Origin: Rhabdornis inornatus
Lineage: Eukaryota; Chordata; Aves; Passeriformes; Rhabdornithidae
Assembly (NCBI GenBank): GCA_013397075.1
Contig: VWZS01008197.1
Span: 1,241,452 to 1,305,451 of the forward strand
Length of the DNA stretch: 64,000 nucleotides
Reading direction: 5' to 3'
The position numbers were made by a program, and so were the translations under genes. Below, piece after piece: positions 42,858-60,102 of this stretch. The notes below the pieces were generated by a model, which was given only the letters and a program-made list of their open reading frames with translations, was not told the origin of the DNA and did no database searches. Position 1 is the first letter of the stretch. Each line of letters starts with the position of its first letter.

Positions 42858-44245
42858 CTGAAGGGGACAAGAGAAGAACAAATATTTGAAACCATCAGGC
42901 ACTCAGCAGCCTAGAAAAGTAATTACAGCTCTCTAGGTTCCCCCATGAATATGGATCAATGCATTAGCCTGCAAAAACTTCCGCACCAGAAACTCCTTCT
43001 GTTAGAAGTTACAATTTTGACAAAACAAAAATGGGTATTTATTTCTGAGCAGTCACAAAAGAATGGGAAATGCTGCAGATGCTAATTTAATGTTAACTAT
43101 TCTGTAATGAGCAAACTGAAGGCCATTTCCTGTAGCATTTATTCCTTACGCTGCAGAGGTCGTAACAAATAAATTGAGAAGGAACTCAGATGACAAGACC
43201 TCATGCAACTGTCAACCTTCTACATAAGTAATGCCTGGGGATTTATCAGGACTGGAGCACTGGGGAACGTGTCATCCTTAAAGCAAAGCTTAAATATTGC
43301 ACAGGGTACATATGGGGCTCCCTGTGTTTGTATAAATTTCACTCTACAGCAGACCCAAAAAAGAATCTCCATATGCTATCCTCATCCAGTTCTGAATGTT
43401 GGATTATTTGTCCATATGTGACTTAATCAAATTTCAAAAGTGTTTCTTTTTTTCCCCTCAAAAGAAATGCTATCCTCCTCAGGTCCCAGCCTCAGCAGAT
43501 GAACTGAAGGGAAGTGATCAAAAATCAGAGATTCAAGAACTAAGCCAGTCTAACTTGTAATTGGCAGCAGGGCAGCTCTAGGGAATATGGTAAAGTGATG
43601 TATTCAGCCTAATCTAAAAAAAAGTTACTCCATTTCAAACTACAGAAAAGATAGCAGAGAATATCCAGTATGCTACAACTTCGCATTTTAGAACATTTTA
43701 AAGTGTGCAATGCATGACCAGCAGCAATACTGGCCAGGTACTATAACTCCCAGAGGAAGCCAGGTATTTGACAGGTGGTTAACCATTTTAAGCTATGTTA
43801 CACTGATGAGTGAGAATGTTTAAACACTAAAAACTCTTGTGAAAAAGCTGTGTACATGGCTCTATTACTGAATATGTTAAACAAAGATTTTCTTTATAAA
43901 CATTTGAATAAACTACATCATTTTAATCTATTAGTGCTAAAGCCCAAATAATGTAATGATTTGTCTCACTGAAATACATTCCCCTTTCAAGTTTTAAGTA
44001 CCAAATAATTCCCTTAATTAATACCTCTTTACAGCATTTTTTGTTATGAAATCTGAAATAATGTGCCCTAGGCAGGTGTTAAGCATAAAGAACATACTAT
44101 CTGAAAACATGAAGTATCAATATTTTAGTACATTTATGTAACATTTCATTAATTCTAAACATAGGGTTTACTATATCAAAAATGCCTGGAGGTGAAAGCA
44201 CAAAATGAAACAAAAGAAGAAAACCCATTTGCTAGTTCAGGCTAC
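42858..44245 (-). other. ROBO1 intron between window exons 3 and 4
   Basis: This is a 1.4-kb GT-AG intron in which I recognised nothing. The neighbouring introns 42341-42438 (98 bp) and 42608-42775 (168 bp) are very short and also contain nothing recognisable. Confidence 0.8.
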
Positions 44246-44451
44246 CTTGGCATATCTGATCTGCAGTGCTCCTGTCTCCAGCTGCTTGATGCGAGAGTCT
44301 TGGGTGGAAATGAGGATCCCATCCTTTTTCCAGAGGATAGTGGGCATTAAAGTGCCTGTGGCCACACAGTTCAGGACTAAAGTACCATCTACAGCTACAG
44401 TCTGATTCACGGGACCCTGCCGAATGACAGGGGGAGGCCGGTCTGCAATCA
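44246..44451 (-). CDS. ROBO1: ROBO1 window exon 3: Ig4-Ig5 linker and most of Ig5
   Basis: This exon encodes the linker (V)[13 protein letters not shown] and most of Ig5. Visible features are the B-strand cysteine in VLNCVATG, the C-strand tryptophan in TILWKKDG, and an N-glycosylation sequon in PVNQTVAV. It has 2 + 68 codons, with acceptor GGCAG and donor AAG|GTAGC. The first nine bases, TGATTGCAG, themselves end in AG. A second acceptor could therefore start the exon at 44442, dropping Val-Ile-Ala without changing frame. Mammalian ROBO1 and ROBO2 are known to vary by a few residues at this linker. Confidence 0.96.
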
Positions 44452-49155
<4,704 letters not shown>

Positions 49156-51045
49156 TTAGATGATCGGAAAGAACAATTTGCCTCCTGAGTTTTAATGGTA
49201 TAAACCAGAACAGCTAAGTTTCCTTAATAAGGAGAGGCAGCACAGTTAAGGTCTCTAACAGCCACAGCTTTGGCATCACTCAGATAATCTTCCCTATGTC
49301 TAGACTTCACAATTAAAACTCTGACTGTGCAACATGTGGTTTAAGTGTTGACCCAGTGTACAAGGAAATAAGTCCCACCAGCTTGATGAGACAACTTGCA
49401 GAGCAACAGTCACCAATACAAACAAATCTGCTACAATTTTGTTTTTAAAGGAGGAATAGGGCTGCAAGCCAGAATGGAGAAATCTTTGAGGGACAACTGG
49501 TCCAGAGGTTTCATTTTGTTAAGGGCTGTAAGACACACTGCTGAGCAACTAGGAATTAAGGCTTACACATACAAAACTCATCATCTGTGACTTAGGAAAA
49601 CTGAGGAGAGAAAAAGCTCTTAATTGCTTACATAGGAGAATTTTGATGTAGTCATGATCTCAAAAAAACTTGAAGTCAAAAGCAAGAAACACTATTCAAA
49701 TTATAACCACTTAAAATCTCTAGTTCAAACACAGTGAGAGGGAATGAATTTAAAGGAACAGCAGAGCTAAATGTCTTCCTCATTTACATAAGCAAGAGCA
49801 TGTTCAAACAAAATATGTATGCAAATGAAGGCAGATTTGAAACATCTGCTCAGCCTAACATTATAAATACTGCCAGCATTGTTTGATTTATACTGACTTC
49901 AACAACCCCTTCATCCAGTAGTAAGTAGAATGTCAAAAAATCATGTCTGTCACATAAAAAAAAAAACTGCATAGATATCTTGGTGATGCTAGCATAGAAA
50001 AAAATCTAGCATGTTCTATAGGCTGTTAACTCTAGCTTCTTGAAAAGTGTGCATTAAATCAAAGCCCATTTATTTATTAATTTCCAATTCTTTCTGATCA
50101 TCTACCTAAAACTAATTATGCTCTCCCTCTTCTTTGGATTGAGAATAAAGGGGATGTTTTGTATCTGACTTTAACAAATCAGTTGATTTTGATATTTGTT
50201 TCCTTTTTTTTTCCCCTGTGAACATTGATGTTTTCACAATATTTTCCTTTAAGAACAGTGTAAAATATTTAATGCAAAGATGTGTTTTCTAAACATCAAG
50301 TAGTAGTGGCTTTACCTAGAATAAATTCAATAACACTTAAGTATTTTTTTTTTTTTAATTGCTTTCACTGTTCCTGTGGGCCAATTCTTGCAGTTATCTG
50401 TTCCCTGTGCCTTGCATCTGCTCCCTGGTGAGTTCATATCAGAATATATTCTTCCTACACCCCTCCTGCTTCAAGAGGAATTTTTGAAGCATAACACTAT
50501 CGTCTATATTTGGATGCAAATGCTACCTTTCCCAGCATTTCCTTAGATAAGAAACCATGCAAAGCGAAGCTAAGATTGACCTACTGTAATTAGCAGACTT
50601 CAAAACATTTAGCTCTGAAACGTTCAGCCAGTACCTTGGAAGAGGATGTGGGAAGACTTTGACATGACAGCACGTTTCATTTGGAAGGGTTTGTGAGGCA
50701 TGGGGGGAGAGAATGGAGATGAGGGTGAAGCACCTTTGTTATGCTGCTAGATTCCAGTAACAAGAATAAATTTAGCATACAGTTAAATTTAGGGTCTGGC
50801 TGGTTCTGTACTAGCCTGCGACACAATATGGAACTGAGGGTTTCTAAACCCTGTGCCTGTGCAGAGGATTTATGAGGTTTCAGATTTTGTTGAACTCGAG
50901 GACAGGTACAACCACAAAGAAGATAAAATGGTTCTGACCACTGGAGAAATAGCTGGATTGTTGTGATTATAGTACCTCAAGATGACCATTCAGGGACTAC
51001 TTAACACAAAAAAGAAGGGGGATTTAGTCTTATAGGCAGCCATGG

Positions 51046-51160
51046 TAGAATTTATAAAATAAATTATAAAATAAATGCACCTATTTAAAACATATAAATG
51101 TACCCATATAAAATAAATAGGTACATATTCCTCTAAGTATTACTCTAAATACATATTTTA
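51046..51160. repeat. AT-rich low-complexity stretch next to the palindrome
   Basis: Repeated TTATAAAATAAAT-like words occur at about 51054-51075 and again near 51108. A small inverted pair ATGTACC/GGTACAT lies at about 51098-51126. Confidence 0.7.
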
Positions 51161-51165
51161 TACGG

Positions 51166-51233
51166 ATACTACTAAAAAATATGCATATATTTTTGTAGTA
51201 TACAAAATGTATACTACAAAAATATATGCATAT
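51166..51233. repeat. Perfect 24-bp palindrome with an extra direct copy
   Basis: Arms 51179-51202 and 51210-51233 are perfect reverse complements with a 7-nt spacer (CAAAATG). The segment 51166-51188 is also a near-identical direct copy of 51211-51233, so three copies overlap at the self-palindromic word ATATGCATAT. The imperfect 14-bp direct repeats GTATTACTCTAAAT (51137) and GTATTATTCTAAAT (51234) flank the structure. Confidence 0.95.
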
Positions 51234-53999
51234 GTATTATTCTAAATCTATCGCCATTAAGGTAAATAATAAAAATCTTATTAGCTTCAATGTTAGAAAA
51301 ATTAAACAGGGTTAAGCGAAGCTATTTTTAAATTCCATTCTATGTTAACTGTACTGGAAGCTTTTTCACTGCCTTTTTTTTAGGATCAATTTGATTTCAC
51401 ATCTTGAGTCACATACATGTGATATGTAATGATGAGACTGTAAAAGATGCCAAAATAATAAATCCCTGTAAGAAAAGAACAACTTTTACCCTGGAAACCT
51501 TTTAACCAAACATGATTTTTTTAGCACACTTTGATGTTCAACCCATGCAGTCACTGAAGAAAGGACACATTAGGATTTGACTTGATACATCATATAAAAA
51601 CAGACAGAAAATTTGCAACCCCATTACCTTTCTCTTTGTCATTAAGTTACCCAAACTTCATGCAGAATTTATTCTGTTCGATGTGTCTTGCCAATAACAA
51701 GCAAAAGATGGGAGCTGTGTGGTTGGAGGAGATGGAAGGGGATGGATGGGAAGGGGAGGAGAAGTTCCCGTCACAGTGACACGATGACTAGAAGATGGCC
51801 AATAAAATTTCAACTTACCAGACACAACTAAAAACAAAAACAAAACAAAAAGAAAACATGGAATAAATAAAATTGAACAGACATGAAACAAAGCAAAGAA
51901 CAAAGCAAAATTAAAAGAAAAAAAATTAAAAATGGATCCTTGGTAAGGACCTCAGAAAGCAAACACATATTCTGATATATGAAAAATAGGCTGATAATGT
52001 TGAACAACATTTTTATATTTTGGCAGTCTCTATCAAATACTGAAAGTTGGTGGCAGAGGAAAATGGGTAACAGACTGAAATGCTGGCCAGGCAGTCAGGG
52101 TTATACTCCAAGCCTTTCTAAGGAACTGATGTGTACCTTGAGTAAAACACTTTTTTTTTTCTTCACATTATCTTTATTCATCTGCATCAAGATCTTTCCA
52201 TGGTAAAATTAACTTTAAAACAAAAATCTCCAGTAAATATCAATCTGCAATATTGCTGAAATGGAACAGTAACATATACAGCCTTTCTAAAGTACCCAAA
52301 CATTTACAAATGGAATATATTTTTCTGAAGCCAATATCTATTAAAAAAGAAAGTTTATTAAATAATTAATAACATGCTAAGGCATTTAGGCCACACACAA
52401 ATCTCTTCAGTAGAGAACTGCTGTGTCAAGGTCATAAGGCTAACTATTAAACTGTAAGTGCAAAGTAAACCACAATAAAAACTAGTTTGAAAAGATTCTT
52501 AACCCTTTTCTTTGTCCCCCCAAATCTGAATTTCATTAAAATATTACAAACCAAACATTTATTGCAAAATATTAGATTTTTCAGTGGAACTGATCAGTGG
52601 TAAATTATCAAATATTAAATTATCCTTCAAAAATAGTTCAAAATTTTCATGAACTTTGAAATGGCTCAGATCCTAGCAAGGTAACTTTGCTTATAAAAGA
52701 AAGGCATGTTAGAAATTATTCCAACCTTGTATCAGTGATGGAAAGAACAGATTGAAAAAAAAAAAGCCAGAAGTAATGCATTTTGAAATTATACACAGAT
52801 ACTGATAAAAAAAAAAGAAAAATGTTAATAAAAAGAGGTTAATTGGTGATAATTAGCTTAAAGGTCCAAAAATATATAGGTTTTTAAATGCATGCTACAT
52901 TTTGGTCTTATCATGTTATGTTGAGACTAAACCAGCTCTCATTCAGCACTTTTTTGTCGAGTAGCTAAGCACCCTCAATTCACCATCCACTGATTAACAC
53001 ACGCAGGACACCAATAATATCCACTTTGCCAACATTCATTAGGCATGAGGAATCTCGGCCTCCTGCTCTAATAAATACAGAGGACTCCAGGTGTATTACA
53101 AAAACGAAGCAGAAAGAGAATCAGATAGAATATTGGAATTTGGAACATGTTGAAGACAAGAAGCTGCAACTGCATATGCCAAACCCAGACCAACTAGATT
53201 TGAGTTTTATAAGAGATACATATATATATTTTTAAGAAAATAATCTCAAAGAGGAGAAGCTTAAATTACCATTTTCCAAAGATTTGAGTTCTAAAGAATT
53301 ATTCTGGACGTGCACTAGCCTTCTTTAAATGGTATTTCTCAAAAAGAAAATCAGTGTGCATTTCTCTGCTCGGATTATCAGCAAGTCTACAATTCCTAAG
53401 AGGAGTGACCAAGAAATGCTACACATGAATTCCTGAGAGAAATCCGCTCTTCCCCAAGATTCAGGTCCCAGGTACTCTTGCTCATGTGTAACTCTATATT
53501 TCCCTGTAACTGCTGCTTTTTAACTGAAAGGCTCTTTACTAAACTTGCAATTACAATCTGACATGGTCTGGAATTAGAAATTATTCTCCAAAAAACACAA
53601 CCCATTGTACATGAAACAGCCTGATAAGAGACTTAATGGAAGCAATTCTTGCACAGAGAAAGCAACTCTAAATTATTTTTTTTCATTTGTTGCATAATAC
53701 CAAGAAGAAGGAATTTCAGCCTTCTCAGTAGTAATGCAGAGCTGCTCAAGTCCTCTACTGTAAACTCACTGGAAAATGCCTAAAGACCTTACTTGGGTGC
53801 TCAATTATATTTCCACAAATTAAATTAACTTCTAAGTGCTGAAATTTCCCTTTTCTTTTTATCAGACATTTCTCACTGTAGGTCAAAAATAACCCTGTCA
53901 AGCAAATATATGTTTTTGCCCACCTGTGAAAACAGAGGGGATACTGATACATGAAAACAAATCCCTATAGAAATAGGGCATTGCATTGGTTGCAAATCT

Positions 54000-54023
54000 G
54001 GGGAAAGGGGAAAGGGGAAAGGG
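54000..54023. repeat. (GGGGAAA)n short tandem repeat
   Basis: About 3.4 copies of the heptamer GGGGAAA form a purine-only run in the intron. Confidence 0.9.
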
Positions 54024-54628
54024 TGAAGTTTCACAGAAAAATTTGAACAATTTTGCCAGAGGAATATCATGTGGTTTCAAAGAACAATAATAATAGCAAC
54101 ATCTACAACAAAGACCACATTCTTAGTTTGATTTGCAGGCTATTGATATCTAAGGTTACTAAAACTGAGAAGCAAATAGTTTTTCCTCTATTATAGCACA
54201 TTTTATTTGACACCACTTTCAATTATAAAGTAAATTAATTTTCCCTGTGTTAATAATGGCTTTTCACATGGCAATTAGGTGGAATAACCCGTTTGTAAAG
54301 ACAGGAAGTTAGCATGTAAAACCGCAACTACCAAAGGAATAATATTTTTGCCTTTCATATAATTTCCTTGACATGCAAGGTTTTTCAGGGAAGACGTGTC
54401 CAGTCGCTGAACAAAAACCAAATGAAAAGTGGTTTCCAGTTTAGTGACGTGATCTTTTAATGCCTTATTCTTTCCAGCAATCCTATCAACCTCACTGGGA
54501 CTATTGGTATCATTAAATCCACTCACAGGAGTAAGAATTTACAGTTTTAGGACTTAAACTACAGCCCAGTATAGTTGCCAGATGTTAATGGAGCAACTAT
54601 TACATTTGACAGATGTAGTTTTGTAGGT

Positions 54629-54915
54629 TCACATGATAATCAGGTTGGAAGCAACCTCGGAGGTCTCCATTCCAACCTCCTGCTCAAGAGGGTCAGCTAC
54701 AGGGTCAGTCAGGGATTGATCCAGTCAGAACCTGAAAAATTTCAAGGAATAACAATGTGCAGACCCTGGCAGCCCGCTCTGCTGCTCGGCTGTCCAGCCA
54801 GTGAAGAAATGCCTTCTCATATCCAGCCTCAATCTGCCCTGTTCCAACTTAAATCCACTGTCCCTTGTGCTCCCTCCATGCACCACTGGGCTGAGCCTGG
54901 GTCTGTTTCACCCTG
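54629..54915 (-). mobile_element. CR1 LINE 3'-end fragment (avian type)
   Basis: The plus strand carries the reverse complement of the CR1 3' end as I know it from chicken and other birds. It shows GGTTGGAAGCAACCTCGGAG, then TCCAACCTCCTGCTCAA, a stretch like ATCCAGTCAGAACCTGAAAA, then CTTCTCATATCCAGCCTCAA, TCCCTTGTGCTCCCTCCATG and CACCACTGGGCTGAGCCTGG. The terminal octamer repeat is degraded to about one copy near 54629-54644. The element is 5'-truncated, has no intact reading frame and lies in the same orientation as ROBO1. Boundaries are approximate and the subfamily is not determined. Confidence 0.85.
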
Positions 54916-57350
54916 GGGTCTCATATGACACCTCAACATGCTGTGTGCAATGCCTGCATCTCAAAAAGAGGCATTTTGTAGCTCTCCTCACAGAGGTGAA
55001 TGCAAATGTTGATTTAGTGTTTCTCTAGAACCCACTGGCTTCCTCATATTTAGAATAAAATATTACAGTGTTGCATCCATTTCTTAGTCTGCCATTAGGC
55101 AAGTTAGAAGCTTCAAGTACCCCATTCTTGATAGCTTGGTTGCAATTATCTGTCTCAAAAGGAGTAAAATTATAGAAATTTTCATTTATGTATACTAATA
55201 AGATGCTTTTGAGATCTTGAGATCCAAGGTGGCAATCAACTACTAAAGAGTATTTTTTTCAGCATGTGTAATACTAATTAACTATTGTTCTCACCATTAC
55301 TATTTACAAATATCTTCCAGGTTATTGGAAGATATCCTGCTATTTAACTGACACAAGCTGAATACTTTTGATTGAAGCTCAATGTGTTTCACTTTTGATT
55401 ATTTAAAAAAAAATTTTCATGCCTTCAAGGACTGCTGGACACTAATAGAAGTTATAAAAGAAATGAGAAAGTATAACTCTACACCAGAGAAACTAAACAA
55501 TCCCAATTTTCAGGCCAATAGTTACACACAACAATCAAGCTCATATCCAAACTTGAGCTTTTGCATAAATACTTGGCCAATATGATTAATCTAGAAAATG
55601 GCAGTCACAATGAAATTCAGACACCTTTTGAGTAATTTTGTGATGCATTAATCCCAGTTCAGGTGAAATATATCAGAGATTGCATGTGCCTGTAGAAATG
55701 AAGTGGAAGAAGATGGGACAGGAGTATGAGCAGATGTGCTGGAGTAGACAGTGGAGTGAGAAGCCAGAATTCCCATTTGGATTGGCTGGGTACAGACTAG
55801 ACAGTGAGAGGGGAGAAACAGCAGAGCTAGCAACAGAGATAGCACAGAGATTGCTGTGTTATATGTCAGGGAGCTGAAACTCAGCTGTTTGTCGTCTTCA
55901 TATGAAATAAACGGTAAGAAACCCACAGTTTATGACCCCTATTTGAAATGCGTGGGTACAAAAAATTTGGGTACTGCAGTCACATAGAGAAGAAATGTAA
56001 GAGTCTGAATATGTTTAACAAACTGGTCAGACTCTGACTTTTCACACCCTAAAAAAACAAATGAACAAGAAATCCTGAACAATTCCAAACAAAAAACTCT
56101 GCAAAAAGCTGCCAACATCTTCTACTAAAAAATGTGTTTAATTTCTAATCCTGCTAAACTCTGAAATCTTATTAAATACTTTTTATGTTCAACTATCTGA
56201 ATGAGGACCATTGAATACCTCCCTGCAACATGACTACCAGATATTTATGTTGGTGTTTTGCAAAAACTATTATTAACAGAGATAGTTTAAGACAATGTGC
56301 CATGTTCCATTTCCTATCAGGTGATTTGTAGGCTATTTGTTCTTATCAAAGCAATCTGAAACTCTCAGTATCCTTGATATGCACATCTCTCTGCAGTCAT
56401 TTGTGGGAAATATCACTTTCTACAGAGGAATAAACAAAAGCCTGAATCTCTTGTCCTGAAAAAATATAAATGCTGCCATTCAGCTGCCTCCTGGCTTCAG
56501 CCTGTGACAAATACAGAAAAATAACACCAGGTACAGTACAAAAGATCTGGGGTATATCGCTTTCCATCCTCCCTGGACTCTCTACTTTCAGCTGTCACTT
56601 CTTGAGGTCTAAATACATATACACACACACAATTCACATTTTCCTGGATTTTCTGCTGAAGTTCACATTGATGTGAGAGCAGGCTGGCCACCCTTGCTCA
56701 CCATGAATGCTTTCACAGTGCATGGTCCCAGAGCACCCAGCCTGACACAGAGCAGCACAAATGTCTGAGGAAAGGTCTCCCAGTCTGGCGCCAAGCACGC
56801 CGCAGCCACAGGGCTGAGGGAAAGTGTTTACATGAGATTTTTGATGCCTCAAATCAAAAGTGATGACTTGTAACTCCAAATCCCCAGCAAGGGAGTGATC
56901 GTGGTTTATTGTATTTATGGTGAGAGGAAAAAATTCTGTTTTAGATTGCTGCTGATTTGTCAGACAAGCACTTCTTAATTTTAAAGGAACAAGTGACTAC
57001 ATACTTCAAATTTACCAAACCCAAGAAGATAAAAAATCTGATTGGAAAAAAAAAGAGATAAATTATTTTCTATAATTTTAATGTGAAGGATGAATTTAAG
57101 ATGGAAACAGATGACTCACTACTTGGAAAAACAGTTCTGATATTAAGACCACCTTTAGAATTAGTGAAACCCATAAAAATGTTTTAGGTTCACAGACAGA
57201 AAAGTTAACATGGGTAAAATCTCAGTATCAATTAGTCTCAACATACTTTAAAGAGTTTGGTAGCTTTTCAAATTTGTATTTATTTATTTATTTTTTGTTT
57301 CAATTGATTCACATTCCCTCTTCTGTCTGAACACTGAAAACCAGTCAGGT

Positions 57351-57946
57351 TGCTCTGGTTTTGGCTGGGATAAAGTTAATTCTTCTTAGTAGCTGGTGTA
57401 GTGTTTTGGACTCAGTATGAGAATAATGTTGATAACACACGGATGTTTTGGTTGTTGCTGAGCAGTGCTCATCCCAAGCCAAGGACATCTCATGCTCTGC
57501 CAAGTGAGGAGGGATACAAGAGGCTGGGAAGGAGTATGGTTGGGATAGCTGACCTAAACTGGCCAAAGGGATGTTGTATGCTATAGAACATGATGCCCAG
57601 TATTTAAACTGGTGATAACCAGGTGGGAGCTGCTGATCACTGTTCAGGGAGAAATTCATCCTCCTTCAGCAGGGGGTGAGCAATTGTACTGTGCATCACT
57701 TGTTTCTCTTGGATTTTATTTTTTTCTCCCTCTTCATTACTATTACTGGTTTTGTTGTCGTTAGTATCATTAGCATACTTCACTTTGTTTCAATTATTAA
57801 AGTTTTCTTATCTCAACCCACAAATTTCTGGGTTTTGTTTGTTTGCTTGCTTGCTATTTTTTTTCTGATTCTTCTCCCCATCCCACTCGGTGGAGAGGCA
57901 TTGAGGGGCTGTGCAGATTTAGCCTGTGCCTCTGGACTTGAAACCC
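57351..57946 (+). mobile_element. Solo LTR of an avian endogenous retrovirus (ERVL-like)
   Basis: The sequence follows a widespread bird LTR. It begins TGGTTTTGGCTGGGATAAAG, has ATGTTTTGGTTGTTGCTGAG, then a degraded TATA position (AGTATTTAAACTGG near 57599) and an ATTAAA polyadenylation signal at 57796. It then has CTTATCTCAACCCACAAATT and TGATTCTTCTCCCCATCCCA. There is no internal gag/pol sequence on either side, so it is a solitary LTR left by recombination. It runs antisense to ROBO1. Boundaries and family name are approximate; I saw no clear target-site duplication. Confidence 0.8.
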
Positions 57947-59940
57947 AAAGGAAAAGTGCTGGTGCCTGTGTGCACTCAGGAGAACTGAGTGCTCTGACCA
58001 GGAAAAAAGGCATGTGTCACTCCTTAGTGCTGACAGGACAGACAAAGCCTTGGAAATGAAAGTGCTTCTAGAGCTGCTGCACATACCAGGGAGAGAGACA
58101 GGCCAGGGTAAGCCTTTGGAACACCCTGAACACGGATGTCATAACACATGCAACCTAGCAGCTCAACAGCACCAACTCCAAAAACAATTTTAAAGATGAG
58201 CTTCAAGCACCATGGACTCAAAATCAGTGATTCTCTGTCCTGCAGCAAGCAGGAATGTGCCTTCTCCCAGCTTTGCAGTGGGAGCAACAAGCAATTTGGT
58301 CTGCTTGTTGTTTCCCCTATCGGCATTAAAATGTCTCAAAGCTTCTTTCTCTCTTTGGTGGTTTAAACTCCATCCTCTGCTGATAAACACAAGATCTGCA
58401 CATTTACCAAACCTCCTGCTTGGGTGCTATTCTCATATCAAGAGTAATCAAATGGATTTCTGGCCATTCTGAGATTCAGTGAGAGGTGTTTCCTTCCTCA
58501 ACTCTCATTCAAGAGGCTGGACAGTAAAATCTGGCTCTGTTTCAGCTGTGTATCAGTCATGTAACTGTACTATTTTGAAGGTCTGATTTTCAGAATTTTC
58601 CCTTTAAAAATCAAGAGGAAAAAGGCTACACAAGTGTGCATGTTTGTCTATATGTGTGAGGAACCCACTGCAAAAATTTGTGCAAAAACAACAGTGGGTG
58701 GAATGTACTCATATGAGACTTTTTGCTTTGCAACTGATACTAGCATAAAAATTGAAATAGATCATAATCTGTCCTCCTGTAGGATTCAATGAAGACTTCT
58801 AGGATATAAAACCATAAATGTGGAAAAAGGCTTTACAATGCAGCTTTAAAGGTAGCACTTCTCAGGTTAATATTTGTAGTACACAGTTTAAAATGTGTAT
58901 AAATCCTGTAGTCACTGCCTTGAGGTGACAAAGAGAAATGTCACATATGGAGTGTAGAAGACAGAGAAGGAGAGAGGGAGATTTAAGATTTTCCAGAAGT
59001 TCCTCTCCTAGTGTACCTTCCCCCTTCCTTGCTCTGGATCCTCCTAAACCACACTATAAACCAAGCATAATTTAGAGAGCACTCTTACGACGAGTGCAAT
59101 TCCATGTATTTTAAAACTAGAGTAATGTGGTACACTGTGAAGTCCTGTTCCCAGACTTCTCTTTTCAGAGAAGAGTTGTCTTCCCCTGTGTTTTAAATGA
59201 ACTGAATTTAGGCACTGCTGCAATCTAAGTAGTTGTGGCTACAAATATTTATACTAAAGCCTTTTAAAAGAGTGAAAAAAGATGAATTTTAAATAAACTG
59301 TGCAGAAGTACAAAAAGATTATGATAGATAGATACTATTTGAAGAATTCTTAGCAGCTTCCTACTGCATTTTTTGACTCATAGTTGAAGATAGTAGAACT
59401 GAAAAGGAAACTGAGTGGGATTTTTTTTTCCCAGCTGTTTATGATAGCACAGAGTACTTCTTGGAAAGGAGAACTTGAAATCCATAGCAACCTTCTTATA
59501 ACAAGTTAAAGCTATTTGTGAAAAGTGGCCAAGGCCCATGATCAACGGATACCAACACACACTAAAAATGCAAGGGCAATAAATCTCTGCAGTGCACTAA
59601 CTTGTGATCATTAAAAAATGTTGTTTTGGGCATGCAGTACTCAATGAGGAATACTCTCAACTGAAACCTATTATTTCAAAAGAAACCTAGATTTCTTCTC
59701 ATGGGGATGCCATACCCCCCACATAGACACAACCCAAGTCTACACTTACTTACTACCCCAACTTAGTTTTCAATAATGTTAACAGGAAGCTAACTGTGAC
59801 ATATTAACAAATTCAATTATAGGTAGCAAAAAATACTACCTGTTAGAATTCTGTGCAAGCCAGACTATCCACCAAGAATTTTTACTGTCATGGAGGCAGA
59901 AATGGGAACAAGATGATACAGGAAATAAGGATGATCTGTG

Positions 59941-60102
59941 AAAAAAAACAAAAAAAAACAAAAAAAAAAAACCAAAAAAACAAACAACAACAACAACAAC
60001 AAAAAAACAACAAAAAAAACCAAAAAACAACCAAAAAACAAAAAACAAAACCAAAACAAAAATAAAAAAAACAAAAACACCACCACCACCAAAAAAAACC
60101 CT
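59941..60102. repeat. A/C-only low-complexity tract
   Basis: From 59941 to 60062 the plus strand contains only A and C. After a single T at 60063 the same composition continues to about 60101. It contains AAAAC-like, (CAA)n and (CAC)n sections. ORFs over it encode Lys/Asn/Gln or Phe/Val runs and are artefacts of composition. Confidence 0.95.

Noticed and set aside
54575..54928. 117-codon plus-strand ORF
   Set aside because: It lies over the antisense of the CR1 fragment and has no homology to a host gene that I recognise.
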